DNA of 44,664 bases, taken from NCBI GenBank assembly GCA_013911835.1, contig JACESM010000003.1, forward strand, positions 1 to 44,664, in the 5' to 3' direction. This stretch comes from Porphyrobacter sp. Its GTDB lineage: Bacteria > Pseudomonadota > Alphaproteobacteria > Sphingomonadales > Sphingomonadaceae. Within the stretch, counting starts at the first letter, position 1; each line of letters opens with the position of its first letter. This document shows positions 17,462 through 26,342 of the stretch, piece after piece. A program made the translations under genes and the position numbers. A model generated the notes under the pieces. That model saw only the letters and a list, made by a program, of their open reading frames with translations, searched no databases and had not been told where the DNA came from.

Positions 17462-18343
17462 ATGCGGGCCGTTCTGATTGGCGAGGGGATGCTTGAGCTG
17501 TCGCGCGATGGCCCGGCGTGGCGGCTTGGCTATGGCGGCGACACGCTCAACACGGCGATCCATCTGGCCCGGGCAGGGATCGACACGGCGTTTTTGACGG
17601 CACTGGGCGCTGATCAGTTCAGCGCAGACCTGAAGGCCCAATGGGCAGCCGAAGGGCTGGATACGTCATGGGTACTGGCCGACCCCGCCCGCGCGCCCGG
17701 ACTCTACGCAATCTCAACCGACGAACACGGCGAGCGCAGCTTTGGCTATTGGCGCAGCGACAGTGCGGCGCGGCAATTGTTCGCATGCGACGGCATCGAC
17801 GCGCTGCTGGAGCGGGCGGTTGAGGCCGATTTGCTGGCGTTTTCGCTGATCTCGCTAGCGATCTTGCCGCCAGCGGGACGCTCTCGGCTATTGCAGGTTG
17901 CCCAAGATGCGCGCGACCGGGGGGCGATGGTTGCGTTCGACGGCAATTACCGCCCGCGCCTGTGGGGTTCGCCGCGAGAAGCCTGCGCTGCGCGTGATGC
18001 CGCGATTGCGTGCGCGACAATCGGCCTGCCCACGCTGGAGGATGAAGCCGCGCTCAGCCACGCAGTTGGCGCGTCAGATGTCGCAGCCCATTGGCAGCAG
18101 CTTGGGTGCGCTGAAACGGTAGTCAAGCTGGGAGTCGATGGCTGCCGCTTGCCCGATGGCGCGATTAGCGCGCCGCAACAGCAACTGGCACCGGTCGATA
18201 CCAGTGGGGCCGGCGATGCTTTCAATGGCGGATACCTCGCCGCACGCCTGCGCGGTGCATCGCCATCCGAGGCGGCGCGCAAAGGACACGAGGTCGCTGG
18301 CTGGACCATCATGCGCCGCGGCGCCATCCCGCCCCGCGACTGA
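17462..18343 (+). CDS. kdgK: PfkB-family sugar kinase, probable 2-keto-3-deoxygluconate kinase
   Basis: ATG 17462 gives MRAVLIGEGMLELSRDG, the normal PfkB start, 4 bases after the GH79 stop; the ORF-track start is a TTG inside that gene. Substrate-side motif LGYGGDTLNTAIHLARAG and the C-terminal VDTSGAGDAFNGGYLAARL with the catalytic Asp of GAGD are present. 293 residues, cytoplasmic. In the pathway it phosphorylates 2-keto-3-deoxygluconate to KDPG. No KDPG aldolase is in the window, so that step is encoded elsewhere. The specificity is inferred from neighbours. Confidence 0.88.
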   Translation: MRAVLIGEGMLELSRDGPAWRLGYGGDTLNTAIHLARAGIDTAFLTALGADQFSADLKAQWAAEGLDTSWVLADPARAPGLYAISTDEHGERSFGYWRSDSAARQLFACDGIDALLERAVEADLLAFSLISLAILPPAGRSRLLQVAQDARDRGAMVAFDGNYRPRLWGSPREACAARDAAIACATIGLPTLEDEAALSHAVGASDVAAHWQQLGCAETVVKLGVDGCRLPDGAISAPQQQLAPVDTSGAGDAFNGGYLAARLRGASPSEAARKGHEVAGWTIMRRGAIPPRD

Positions 18344-18376
18344 CAGGCACAGCGCGCCAAGCGTGCTGTGCCTGTC
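18342..18376. terminator. Bidirectional terminator hairpin between kdgK and the GH3 gene
   Basis: GACAGGCACAGC pairs perfectly with GCTGTGCCTGTC across an 11-base loop, right after the kdgK stop and 14 bases before the convergent GH3 stop. There is no long T tract. Confidence 0.65.
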
Positions 18377-18390
18377 TCCGGGGACCTGCC

Positions 18391-20934
18391 TTACTGATCG
18401 ATGGTTCCGGCCTTCGCGAGATCGCGGGGCGCCGACGACGAGCCAAGCCAGACCGTGACCGCACCCTGCGGCCGCACCCACTTGCGCTCCTGCTCGCTCC
18501 ACACGCTCAGCGGATGGTTGCTCGCTGCCGGATCGATGGTGATGACCGCCTCGCCCGAGGCACCGGGAGCAAGCTCGACCCGCTGGAAGCCGATCAGACG
18601 GCGCGGCGGTTGGGCGTGGCCGATGGTATCGGCGCTGGCGGGCAGGGTCACATAGGCTTGGACCACCTCGGCTCCGGCGCGCTTACCGGAATTGGTCACG
18701 GTGACACGCGCCTGCCATGACCCGCTCGCCGGATCGAAAGCGAGGCTAGGCGCGGTCTGGCTGAAGGTGGTGTAGGAAAGACCGTGACCGAAGGGGAAGG
18801 CAAGGCAGCTGTTGCGGCCCTCGAATTCGGGGCACTGGCTGGCAGGGCGGGTGTCATACCAGCGATAGCCGATTGCCAGATGCTCGCTGTAGGTGACCGC
18901 CTGCTTGCCATCCTCCTCGCGGATCACGCCGGGGAATTGCGCGGGCGCGGCATGATCGAGGAAGCCCTTGCCCTCGAACGGCACGGAGACCGGCAGCTTG
19001 CCGGAAGGGTTGACCTTGCCGAACAACACATCAGCCACGATGTTGCCGTCCTCCTGCCCCGGGAACCAGACTTCCACCATCGCCGGCCCGGCCGGGCCGA
19101 CAAACCGCTGCGGAAGCGCGACGCCGGCATTGTCCTTGAGCACCAGCGCGGTCTTGGCGTGCATCGGCTCCCCCGTCGCGGATGGTGCCGCGAGGATAGC
19201 ATCGATCATGGCCGTGGTGGCGCTGTTGCGAACCGGATTGGTCTCACCACTCGTGGCAATGATGTTGGAGCGCGGCGCGTACCAATCGAGCGTGTTGCCG
19301 GCCCCAGCGGGCTGCGCCAGCGTCTTGCCGGTGATGTCAGTAAAGGCCGCGCGGTCTGCGCCTTCTTCCGAAATCGTGCCCGCCATGATTACAACCGCAT
19401 CGGCCCCCGATGCCAGCGCGATGGCATCGGCGAAGCTCGCATCAGCGCCGTCGATCGTGGCGGTCTGGTTGGCATCGTCGACCAACACCAGCCGGACCGC
19501 TGCAGCGCCATTGCCCATGTCGGCCAAGGCATTGCGCAGCCCTTCGACGGGACTGACTGTATAGGCAGGCACCACATCCGAACTGCCGCCGCCAGCGCCC
19601 ATCGGCTCACCGACCACCGCGCCGCCCGCTACGGCCTGCTGGGCATAGACCTGACTGGCCTTGCCAATCAGCACCACCGTGCGGGCATCGGCGCGCAGCG
19701 GCAAGGCGCCATTGTTCTGCAACAACACCGCAGCCCGCGCGCCGATCTCGCGGGCCTTGGCACCGCCCGCGGCAAAATCGATCAGCGTCTGGGTCAGCGG
19801 GCGGTCAAAAATGCCAGCCTTGAAAGCCTGCGTGTAGCGCCGTTCAAGCGCAGTATCGATCTGACCGATATTCAGTTCCCCGCCCGCGATGGCCGCGTCC
19901 AGCTTGTCCGGCGCCCAGTGCAACGGCAGCGGCATTTCATGGTCCATGCCGTTGGCGAGGGTCGCGGCCGTGCTCTTCATCGCGAAGAAATCGGACTGGA
20001 CATAGCCGGTGAAGCCCCAGTCGTTACGCAAGATATCGGTCAGCAATTCCTTGCTTTCGCACGATGACTGTTCGTTGACGTAATTATAGGCGCACATCAC
20101 CGATGCAGCCTTGCCATCCTTCACCGCCATTTCGAACGGCAACAGGTAAAGCTCGCGCAGGGTCTGGCGGTCGACCGAGGTCTGGATCGTCTGCCGGTTG
20201 GTTTCCTGCTCGTTGGCGGCAAAGTGCTTGGGCATCGCGATCAGGCCCTGCGATTGGATCGCTTTGGTCTCGGCAACCGCCATCACCCCGCTGAGGTAGG
20301 GATCTTCGCCAAAATATTCGAAATTCCGCCCAAGGATCGGCAGCCGCGCCAGATTGACCCCGGGCGCTTCAAACACGTGCAGGCCAAGGTTCTTCATCTC
20401 GGCCGCGATCACCTCGCCATACATCCCGGCAATCGCCGGATCGAACGATGCGGCCGCTCCAATCGCCGAGGGTAGCGCGGTGGCCTTGGCTGAACTGGGA
20501 TGGGTGTAAGCGGCTGAAATGCCGCCAAAGCCGGGAATATTGAGCTGCACTTCTGCCACTTCGGGCGACACGCAGTCGTTCTGACCAAGGCCGACAGGGC
20601 CATTGGTTATGCGGAAGGTCGGAATGGCAAGCTCAGCAATGCCGCTGACATGGCGGGCACCAAAGCATTGCGGCAATTCGGGCAGCACTTCGGGCTTGGC
20701 ACCGGTCAACTGCTGGAACTTTTGCTGCAGGCTCATTTTCGCGAGGAGCAGCCGCGCGCGGCGATTGGCGATGCTTTCGCGGGCGGCATCATCGGACGCC
20801 GCGGCCTGCTCGGCGATGATCTCGGGCGCCATCCACGCGTGGGCCGGAGCGTCATCGGCCTGCGCCGTGCCGCCCAGCGCCATCGTCAATGCGAGAGCCG
20901 AAAGGCCGGTTTTGATGATCGAGCGCTTTTGCAT
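18391..20934 (-). CDS. Glycoside hydrolase family 3 (beta-glucosidase/beta-xylosidase type), secreted
   Basis: 847 residues with a signal peptide (TGLSALALTMALGGTAQA). The GH3 N-domain shows ITNGPVGLGQNDC, NLARLPILGRNFEYFGEDPY and PKHFAANEQETNR. The nucleophile is the Asp of GYVQSDFFAMKST. The second alpha/beta domain (AAVLLQNNGALPL) and a C-terminal fibronectin-III-like domain (FGHGLSYTTFSQT) are complete. It removes beta-linked sugars from the non-reducing end in the periplasm. Last gene of the minus-strand TonB receptor - MFS - GH3 set; a GAGGG ribosome site precedes ATG 20934. With the GH79 enzyme it probably dismantles a glucuronide-bearing glycoside. Confidence 0.92.
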   Translation of the reverse strand: MQKRSIIKTGLSALALTMALGGTAQADDAPAHAWMAPEIIAEQAAASDDAARESIANRRARLLLAKMSLQQKFQQLTGAKPEVLPELPQCFGARHVSGIAELAIPTFRITNGPVGLGQNDCVSPEVAEVQLNIPGFGGISAAYTHPSSAKATALPSAIGAAASFDPAIAGMYGEVIAAEMKNLGLHVFEAPGVNLARLPILGRNFEYFGEDPYLSGVMAVAETKAIQSQGLIAMPKHFAANEQETNRQTIQTSVDRQTLRELYLLPFEMAVKDGKAASVMCAYNYVNEQSSCESKELLTDILRNDWGFTGYVQSDFFAMKSTAATLANGMDHEMPLPLHWAPDKLDAAIAGGELNIGQIDTALERRYTQAFKAGIFDRPLTQTLIDFAAGGAKAREIGARAAVLLQNNGALPLRADARTVVLIGKASQVYAQQAVAGGAVVGEPMGAGGGSSDVVPAYTVSPVEGLRNALADMGNGAAAVRLVLVDDANQTATIDGADASFADAIALASGADAVVIMAGTISEEGADRAAFTDITGKTLAQPAGAGNTLDWYAPRSNIIATSGETNPVRNSATTAMIDAILAAPSATGEPMHAKTALVLKDNAGVALPQRFVGPAGPAMVEVWFPGQEDGNIVADVLFGKVNPSGKLPVSVPFEGKGFLDHAAPAQFPGVIREEDGKQAVTYSEHLAIGYRWYDTRPASQCPEFEGRNSCLAFPFGHGLSYTTFSQTAPSLAFDPASGSWQARVTVTNSGKRAGAEVVQAYVTLPASADTIGHAQPPRRLIGFQRVELAPGASGEAVITIDPAASNHPLSVWSEQERKWVRPQGAVTVWLGSSSAPRDLAKAGTIDQ

Positions 20935-20961
20935 GATGATCCCTCTTTTGATCGATGGTTT

Positions 20962-22227
20962 TCAGGCCGTAGCCGCATCGGGTTTGGATGACGGCGTGCG
21001 CAGCAGGCTCCACAGCACCACCGCGCCCACCAGATCGAGCGCGGCCAGCGCCACGAACAGCGGATCATAGCCATAGGTATCGGCGCTCTGTCCGATCAGG
21101 AAGGTGAAGCCCAGCCCGCCGATCCAGGCAAAGGTTCCCGCCATGCCGCTGGCCGTGCCAACTGCGCGCCGATCGAACACGTCGCTGCATAAGGTCAGCA
21201 GCGCGCCGTTGAGCATCTGGTGCGCAAACCCGCCGAGACAGAACAGCGCAATGGCGACTTCGGGCGATCCTGCCCACCCGATGAAGGCCAATGCTCCCAT
21301 CAGCAAGGCGCCGATGGTCATGGTGATCTTGCGCGAACCCACCAGCGATGCGCCGCGCGCGATCAGAAACGACGGCAGGACGCCCGCCGCCAAGGAACCA
21401 AGGTCAGCTGCGACAAATGGCAGCCATGCCATCGCCGCGATGCCTTTGAGATCGACGTTCCACGCCGCAACGAGATAGAGCGGGATGAAGAAATTGAACG
21501 TCTGCCATGCTGGTTCTGCCAGGAACCGGGGGATCGCAATTGCCCAGAATCCGCGCGATTTGACCACATCCAGCCGGGTTGCCGGCTTGGTGCCCATCCC
21601 GGATTCAAGCTCGCGCCCGCCCTCAATCGTGGCGCGTTCTTCGGGCGTGAGGCGCGGATGCTGATCCGGGTCGCGGTATCCGATCCACCACATGCCAGCC
21701 CACACGAGGCTCATCATGCCCGTCACCAGAAAGGCCGACTGCCAGCCCCAGGTCACGATACAGAAGATTACGATGGGCGGGGCGAGAATGGCGCCAAAGC
21801 TGGTGCCGATCTGAAACGCGCTGGTGGCCAAGGGGCGTTCGCTAGGCGGAAACCAGTTCGCCACCGTCTTGGTGCCCGCCGGAATGGCCGCAGCTTCCGT
21901 TGCGCCAAGCAGGCCGCGGAAAAACGCCAGCCCTTGCCAGCCGGTCGCAAGGCCATGCGCCATATTGGCCAGCGCCCAGCCAACCGCGAACAGGAAGAAG
22001 CCAAGCCGGGTGCCAAGCAAATCCAGCACCGCCCCGGCCACCGTCTGCATCACCGTATAGGCCGCCTGAAACGCCATCACGACATAGCTGTATTGCTCCG
22101 TCGTCAGCCCGAGCTCTTCGGTCAGCGTCGGCGCCGCAACCGAGAGCGATGCGCGGGCGAGATAGTTCAGCACCGTGCCGAGCGTGACCAGCCCGATAAT
22201 CCACCAGCGCAACGGCAACTTACGCAT
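20962..22227 (-). CDS. MFS transporter, hexuronate (ExuT-like) type
   Basis: 421 residues, about 12 transmembrane segments, of the anion:cation symporter family. Marks are WWIIGLVTLGTVLNYLARAS in helix 1, GLLGATEAAAIPAGTKTVAN (the GxxEAxxxPA signature of ExuT/GudP carriers), and WFPPSERPLATSAFQIGTS. Most likely brings glucuronate, freed in the periplasm, across the inner membrane by proton symport. It sits between the TonB receptor and GH3 genes, 27 bases before GH3, all on the minus strand. A GGGGG stretch precedes the ATG. Confidence 0.88.
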   Translation of the reverse strand: MRKLPLRWWIIGLVTLGTVLNYLARASLSVAAPTLTEELGLTTEQYSYVVMAFQAAYTVMQTVAGAVLDLLGTRLGFFLFAVGWALANMAHGLATGWQGLAFFRGLLGATEAAAIPAGTKTVANWFPPSERPLATSAFQIGTSFGAILAPPIVIFCIVTWGWQSAFLVTGMMSLVWAGMWWIGYRDPDQHPRLTPEERATIEGGRELESGMGTKPATRLDVVKSRGFWAIAIPRFLAEPAWQTFNFFIPLYLVAAWNVDLKGIAAMAWLPFVAADLGSLAAGVLPSFLIARGASLVGSRKITMTIGALLMGALAFIGWAGSPEVAIALFCLGGFAHQMLNGALLTLCSDVFDRRAVGTASGMAGTFAWIGGLGFTFLIGQSADTYGYDPLFVALAALDLVGAVVLWSLLRTPSSKPDAATA

Positions 22228-22319
22228 TATGACCCCCGGATGCCTTCAGGAAGGCAGTTCGTGACAGGAAAAAGCGGGGCCGGTGCAATCATGACCGGCC
22301 CACAGGGGGAGGGAGTCCG

Positions 22320-24557
22320 TCAGAAGCCGACCTTGACCCGCACACCGGCAAAGCGTGTGTAATTGCGCGCAAGTTGCTGGGTCAGAACGATATTGCCGCC
22401 AAAGAAATTGCGGCTATCGGCGATGCCAGCCGCATATTCCTTGTCGAACAGGTTGTTCACAAAGGCGGTGACTGACCAGTTATCGTTTTCATTGCTCTTG
22501 AGCCCAAGGCTCAGGTTGACGATGTCGTAGCTATCTTGCTGTGTGAACGGGCTCCCGAACAGGTCGTAGGTCACTTCGCTCTGCCAATTGTAGTTGACGT
22601 TGGCAAAGGCGCTCACCGGCGAGCTACCCAACGGCGTTTCATAAGATGCACCCATGGTATACTTGAACTCAGGTGAGTTAGCGAGGCGTGAGCCAGCCAG
22701 ATCCTGAACGTTGCGGTTGAGCGTCGCGTCGAAAACGCAGCCCTGCGCTGCCGTCTGCCCGGTGAAGCATTGCGCGCCGGCAAACTCCTGAATCGTCGCG
22801 TCAGTGTAGGCAGCTGAGCCGAACACGTCCAAGCCGTCGGTGATTTCGAAGCTGCTCTCAAATTCGACGCCTCGGGTGCGCAGCTTCCCGACATTGTTGA
22901 GCTCAACCAGAATGCCTTCGGTCTGGGTGACGACTGCGCTTTGAGCTTGGAAATCATTGTAGTCGGTCCAGAAACCGGTCAGCGAAAACGAAAGGCGATT
23001 GTCGATCACCCGGCCTTTGAGGCCGATTTCGTAGGCCACGCTGGTTTCTGCCGATACCGGGTTATCCGCCCGCCGCTGTGTAAAGCCAGACGAGACGTCG
23101 TAAGCTTGGCCCTTGTAGCCGGTGCCGATCGAGGCAAACAGGTTGATGTCGGGGGTCACAAAATGCTGCAATGACAATTTCCCGGTGACGGCCGTGTCGC
23201 TGGCTGCGCCATTGAAAGTCACCGGGGTCGGCAGGTTGCGTTCCTCAAACCGCACCGCAATTTCTTCGCGGTTGAGCCGCGCGCCGCCGGTCACCGTCGT
23301 ATCAGGCCCAAGATCATAGGACAGCTGCGTGAATGCGGCGTAGCTGGTGGTTGACGCGGTCGAATCCCAATTAGCTACCGCCACCGGGCCGCGGGTAAAG
23401 GCGCGGTCGGTCGACGCGTCGGCAAAGAACAACCCGAACATATATTCAAACCCGTCCGCCGATGGCGAGGTCAGGCGCAATTCCTGGCTGAACTGCTTGG
23501 AGGCATAGGGCCCCCCTTGAAAAATCAGCGCCAGATCGGTGCCGTCAACATCCTGCCCGAACTGGTAGCTCCATTCCTGATAGCCGGTCACCGAAGTCAG
23601 CGTGGCAAAGCCAAGATCGATATCGACCTTGCCAATCAGGCTTGTCTGTTCATTGTCCGCAATCGGATCGCGATCAAACCTGATGGTGTTTGCGCCAAGC
23701 CCGACTTCCACGCCCGTCCGGTCAAACGCATTGCCGAAGAACAGGCTTCCTGCAGGCAGTTGCAGGTAGGTCGCGGCATTGCCCAGCACATCGCGTTCGC
23801 TGTGATCCGCGATCAGGGTGATGTCGGCTGCCCCAAGTTCGACCACCAGCTTGCCGCGAATGCCGAAACCTTCTTCGCCGTTCAGGCTGTTCCCGGTTTC
23901 GAGGTTATCGATGTAGCCATCGCGGTCGACATAATAGCCGTTGACCCGGAAGCCGACGCTGTCGCCAATCGGGCCCGACAGGGTTGCGTTCACCCGCTTC
24001 TCGCCGTCGGTCGTCAGCACACCTTCCGCCGATCCGGTAAAGACGTCGCTTGGTGCTTTGGTGACAATGTTGATGACACCGGCCGACGCATTCTTGCCGA
24101 ACAAGGTGCCTTGCGGCCCGCGCAGGACTTCGATCCGGGCAATGTCGGTCAGGTTGGAGAATGCCTGACCCTGCTGCACCACCGCGACATCGTCGATCAC
24201 GACCGAAACGCTGGGTTCGACACTGGTCGAGAACGAGAAGGTGCCGATCCCGCGCAGGGCGATGGTCGATTCGTTGTTGTTGGCCGCACCATTGATGGTC
24301 AGCGACGGCGAAACGCGGGTGATGTCTGCGAAATCGTTGACGTTCGCTGCGGCCAAGGCGGTGTCCGAGAATGCCGAGACCGATACCGGGACTTCAATGA
24401 TGTCCTGCGATCGCTTTTGCGCGGTCACGATAATCACATTGCCGCTGTCTTCGGTGCTGGCTTCGGCGCTGACGTCATCGACCGCTTCTTGCGCAAGCGC
24501 AGGAGTGGCGAACGCAAGAGCCGAGGCCCCCGCAAGAAGCATTGTGAACCGGCCCAT
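22320..24557 (-). CDS. TonB-dependent outer membrane receptor
   Basis: I move the start to ATG 24557 (ribosome site GGGAGAG), which begins a clean signal peptide: MGRFTMLLAGASALAFATPA-LAQ. The ORF-track start adds 28 unsupported residues. The TonB box is NVIIVTAQKR; the plug domain has SPSLTINGA...IALRGIGTF and IEVLRGPQGTLFGKNASAG, and the 745-residue protein ends in the beta-barrel strand NYTRFAGVRVKVGF. It should import the oligosaccharide or conjugated glycoside into the periplasm, where GH79 and GH3 act. It heads the TonB receptor - MFS - GH3 operon; GntR-like sites lie upstream. The family does not reveal the ligand. Confidence 0.93.
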   Translation of the reverse strand: MGRFTMLLAGASALAFATPALAQEAVDDVSAEASTEDSGNVIIVTAQKRSQDIIEVPVSVSAFSDTALAAANVNDFADITRVSPSLTINGAANNNESTIALRGIGTFSFSTSVEPSVSVVIDDVAVVQQGQAFSNLTDIARIEVLRGPQGTLFGKNASAGVINIVTKAPSDVFTGSAEGVLTTDGEKRVNATLSGPIGDSVGFRVNGYYVDRDGYIDNLETGNSLNGEEGFGIRGKLVVELGAADITLIADHSERDVLGNAATYLQLPAGSLFFGNAFDRTGVEVGLGANTIRFDRDPIADNEQTSLIGKVDIDLGFATLTSVTGYQEWSYQFGQDVDGTDLALIFQGGPYASKQFSQELRLTSPSADGFEYMFGLFFADASTDRAFTRGPVAVANWDSTASTTSYAAFTQLSYDLGPDTTVTGGARLNREEIAVRFEERNLPTPVTFNGAASDTAVTGKLSLQHFVTPDINLFASIGTGYKGQAYDVSSGFTQRRADNPVSAETSVAYEIGLKGRVIDNRLSFSLTGFWTDYNDFQAQSAVVTQTEGILVELNNVGKLRTRGVEFESSFEITDGLDVFGSAAYTDATIQEFAGAQCFTGQTAAQGCVFDATLNRNVQDLAGSRLANSPEFKYTMGASYETPLGSSPVSAFANVNYNWQSEVTYDLFGSPFTQQDSYDIVNLSLGLKSNENDNWSVTAFVNNLFDKEYAAGIADSRNFFGGNIVLTQQLARNYTRFAGVRVKVGF

Positions 24558-24586
24558 GACAACTCTCCCACTTATCTGTTTTTCCA

Positions 24587-24601
24587 ATTGGTCATCACCA
24601 T
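24587..24601. promoter_or_regulatory. Possible GntR operator upstream of the TonB receptor
   Basis: ATTGGTCATCACCAT contains TGGT-N4-ACCA, 30 bases before the receptor start codon. On the opposite strand it reads ATGGTGATGACCAAT, sharing GACCAAT with the other two sites. Confidence 0.4.
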
Positions 24602-24811
24602 GATGCATATTGGTAAGGCCTGTCAATCGTGATTCTGTCATATGGTGGCAAGTCGCCTCACCCGGGTGTACGCGGAGCCTTGCTGGCCAGAGCCCGCCAA
24701 CGGGCAGGGTTCTTGGGTATTTGAATAGCTTGCACTCGCTTGGGTCACTCGAATTGCGCTGGCAGAGGCAATGGCGCCTGCGAGCCGCCTATCAATACGG
24801 GTAGCGAATTA

Positions 24812-24826
24812 ATTGGACTGACCAAT
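24812..24826. promoter_or_regulatory. Possible GntR operator (ATTGG-N5-CCAAT)
   Basis: ATTGGACTGACCAAT is a perfect 5+5 inverted repeat resembling UxuR/FadR-family operators, and close to the site at 14638-14652. It is about 255 bases upstream of the receptor start. Confidence 0.45.
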
Positions 24827-24934
24827 CCGCCGCTCCGAGCTTGCGGAGTCGCTGCCGACAACGAAGAAACCGCAAAGCACTATGGCTGTTCGTCAGCACG
24901 CTTCCGCCTTGGTGAAGCAACGTGCATTCCGGAG

Positions 24935-26233
24935 TTATTCCGCCGCTTCGCGCGTCTCTTTTTCCATCAGCGCCACTCGCGGGTCATTGGGCGAGACCCA
25001 TTCCTCGCCGATCGCCTGTTCGACCCAAAGTTCGTCCGGCACGTTCTGGGGCCCAATCATGCGGTCGCAGTGCTGGTGGAACCAGTAGATGCGCGATTCC
25101 TGATAGCTCAGCGGCACGCTCCGGAAGCCGCGACTTTCCATCGAGCGCTGGATCGCCTCGCCGAACTGGGTGTCCTCCTGGATGAGCTTGGCCATCGCCC
25201 GCCCGTTGGGTGATGTCTCGTCGGGCACGGTCCACAGGTCGGGCGCCTCGCCGTCACCCCAATCGGGGGCCATGGTGATCAGTTCCAGCCGCGTGGTCGT
25301 TAGCGAGGTTGGCCAGAAGATCAGCGGCGGCACGAAGTAGTTCGACAGCGGCGAGACCCAGTTGGGGAAGATCGTGTAGCTCTGGGTATGGGTGCGGCCC
25401 AACTCGCCCACGGTCTCGATCGCGGTCCAGTTGGGCGCATTCGCGAGCGCGCGCACCGACTCGCGCTGCATCTCGCGCGGCGGGGGTGCGAGCATCCGGC
25501 CATGCCCGCCCGGATAGAGGTGATTGACGTTGCGCTTGGCATCCACCAGCGGCGCGACCGTTTCGGGGTGGATGAAGGGCACATGGTAGACCTCCATGTT
25601 GGCCTCCATCGCCACCTTCCAGTTGCACTGGAGATCGAACGAATGGCGCGCGGCGAGGCGCAGCTTGTCGAAGCCGAACTCCTCCCATTCTTCGGCGATG
25701 GGGCCGAGAAAGTCGCGCAAGCTGGGCGCGCCGTCGTCGAAATTGACGAAGATGAGCTTGCCGAACATCTCGCACCTGACCGGGATCAGGCCGCGCGTGG
25801 CCATGTCGAGATCGACGAAATCCTGCCGCTCGGGCACGCCGATCAGGGTGCCGTCGGTCTTGTAGGTCCAGGCGTGGTAGGGGCACACCAGCCGCCGCGC
25901 GCAGCCCTTGTCCTGCGTCACCACCGGCGCGCCGCGGTGGCGGCAGGTGTTGTAGAAGGCGCGCACCACGCCATCGGTGCCGTGGACGATGATGATCGGA
26001 TCGCCGGCATTGTTCCAGCGCATGAAGCTGCCCGGCTCAGGCACTTCATCGAGATGCGCGGCGAACAGCCAGGTCTTGCGGAAGATGTGCTGCTGTTCGA
26101 GCGCGTAATACGCGGCGCTGGTGTAGCGCGCGGCGGGGACATCGGGCAGCCGCGGGAAGCCCGGCGGGGGCGCCTTGCGTTGCCCCTCCCACTCCATCAG
26201 CGCCTTCAGCGTCGCGATCGTGGCGGAGTCCAT
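24935..26233 (-). CDS. Rieske non-heme iron oxygenase, alpha subunit (first of four)
   Basis: 432 residues. The Rieske [2Fe-2S] ligands are Cys97/His99 (NTCRHRG) and Cys117/His120 (VCPYHAW). The mononuclear iron site is in EANMEVYHVPFIH (His217, His222). Such enzymes hydroxylate or demethylate aromatic or steroid-like substrates using electrons from a ferredoxin and reductase, which are not adjacent here. A GGGAGAGG ribosome site precedes ATG 26233. It is divergent from a second Rieske gene, with the TGCAAC-N4-GTTGCA operator between them. No beta subunit is next to it, so it is probably a homo-oligomeric alpha-only type. The substrate is not predictable. Confidence 0.9.
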   Translation of the reverse strand: MDSATIATLKALMEWEGQRKAPPPGFPRLPDVPAARYTSAAYYALEQQHIFRKTWLFAAHLDEVPEPGSFMRWNNAGDPIIIVHGTDGVVRAFYNTCRHRGAPVVTQDKGCARRLVCPYHAWTYKTDGTLIGVPERQDFVDLDMATRGLIPVRCEMFGKLIFVNFDDGAPSLRDFLGPIAEEWEEFGFDKLRLAARHSFDLQCNWKVAMEANMEVYHVPFIHPETVAPLVDAKRNVNHLYPGGHGRMLAPPPREMQRESVRALANAPNWTAIETVGELGRTHTQSYTIFPNWVSPLSNYFVPPLIFWPTSLTTTRLELITMAPDWGDGEAPDLWTVPDETSPNGRAMAKLIQEDTQFGEAIQRSMESRGFRSVPLSYQESRIYWFHQHCDRMIGPQNVPDELWVEQAIGEEWVSPNDPRVALMEKETREAAE

Positions 26234-26266
26234 GGCGTGCCTCTCCCTGCGAATCGTCAGTTATTA

Positions 26267-26282
26267 TGCAACGCATGTTGCA
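26267..26282. promoter_or_regulatory. Operator TGCAAC-N4-GTTGCA between divergent Rieske genes
   Basis: TGCAACGCATGTTGCA is a perfect 6+6 inverted repeat placed 33 bases before the leftward Rieske start and 60 bases before the rightward one. The same pattern occurs at 7868-7883. The TetR gene at 27599 is in the rightward operon and is the natural candidate binder. Confidence 0.6.
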
Positions 26283-26342
26283 CATAGTCTCGCGGATGGC
26301 TAGACCTGCATTCGGCGATGAATCTTGGGAGAGGGCAGCGCG

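Larger units (their letters stand above)
24558..24934. other. 377-base intergenic region between TonB receptor and Rieske gene
   Basis: I see no gene or RNA here. It holds the two TTGG/CCAA-type sites annotated separately. The receptor is transcribed leftward and the Rieske gene also leftward with its stop at 24935, so this must contain the receptor promoter and the Rieske 3' end. Confidence 0.6.
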
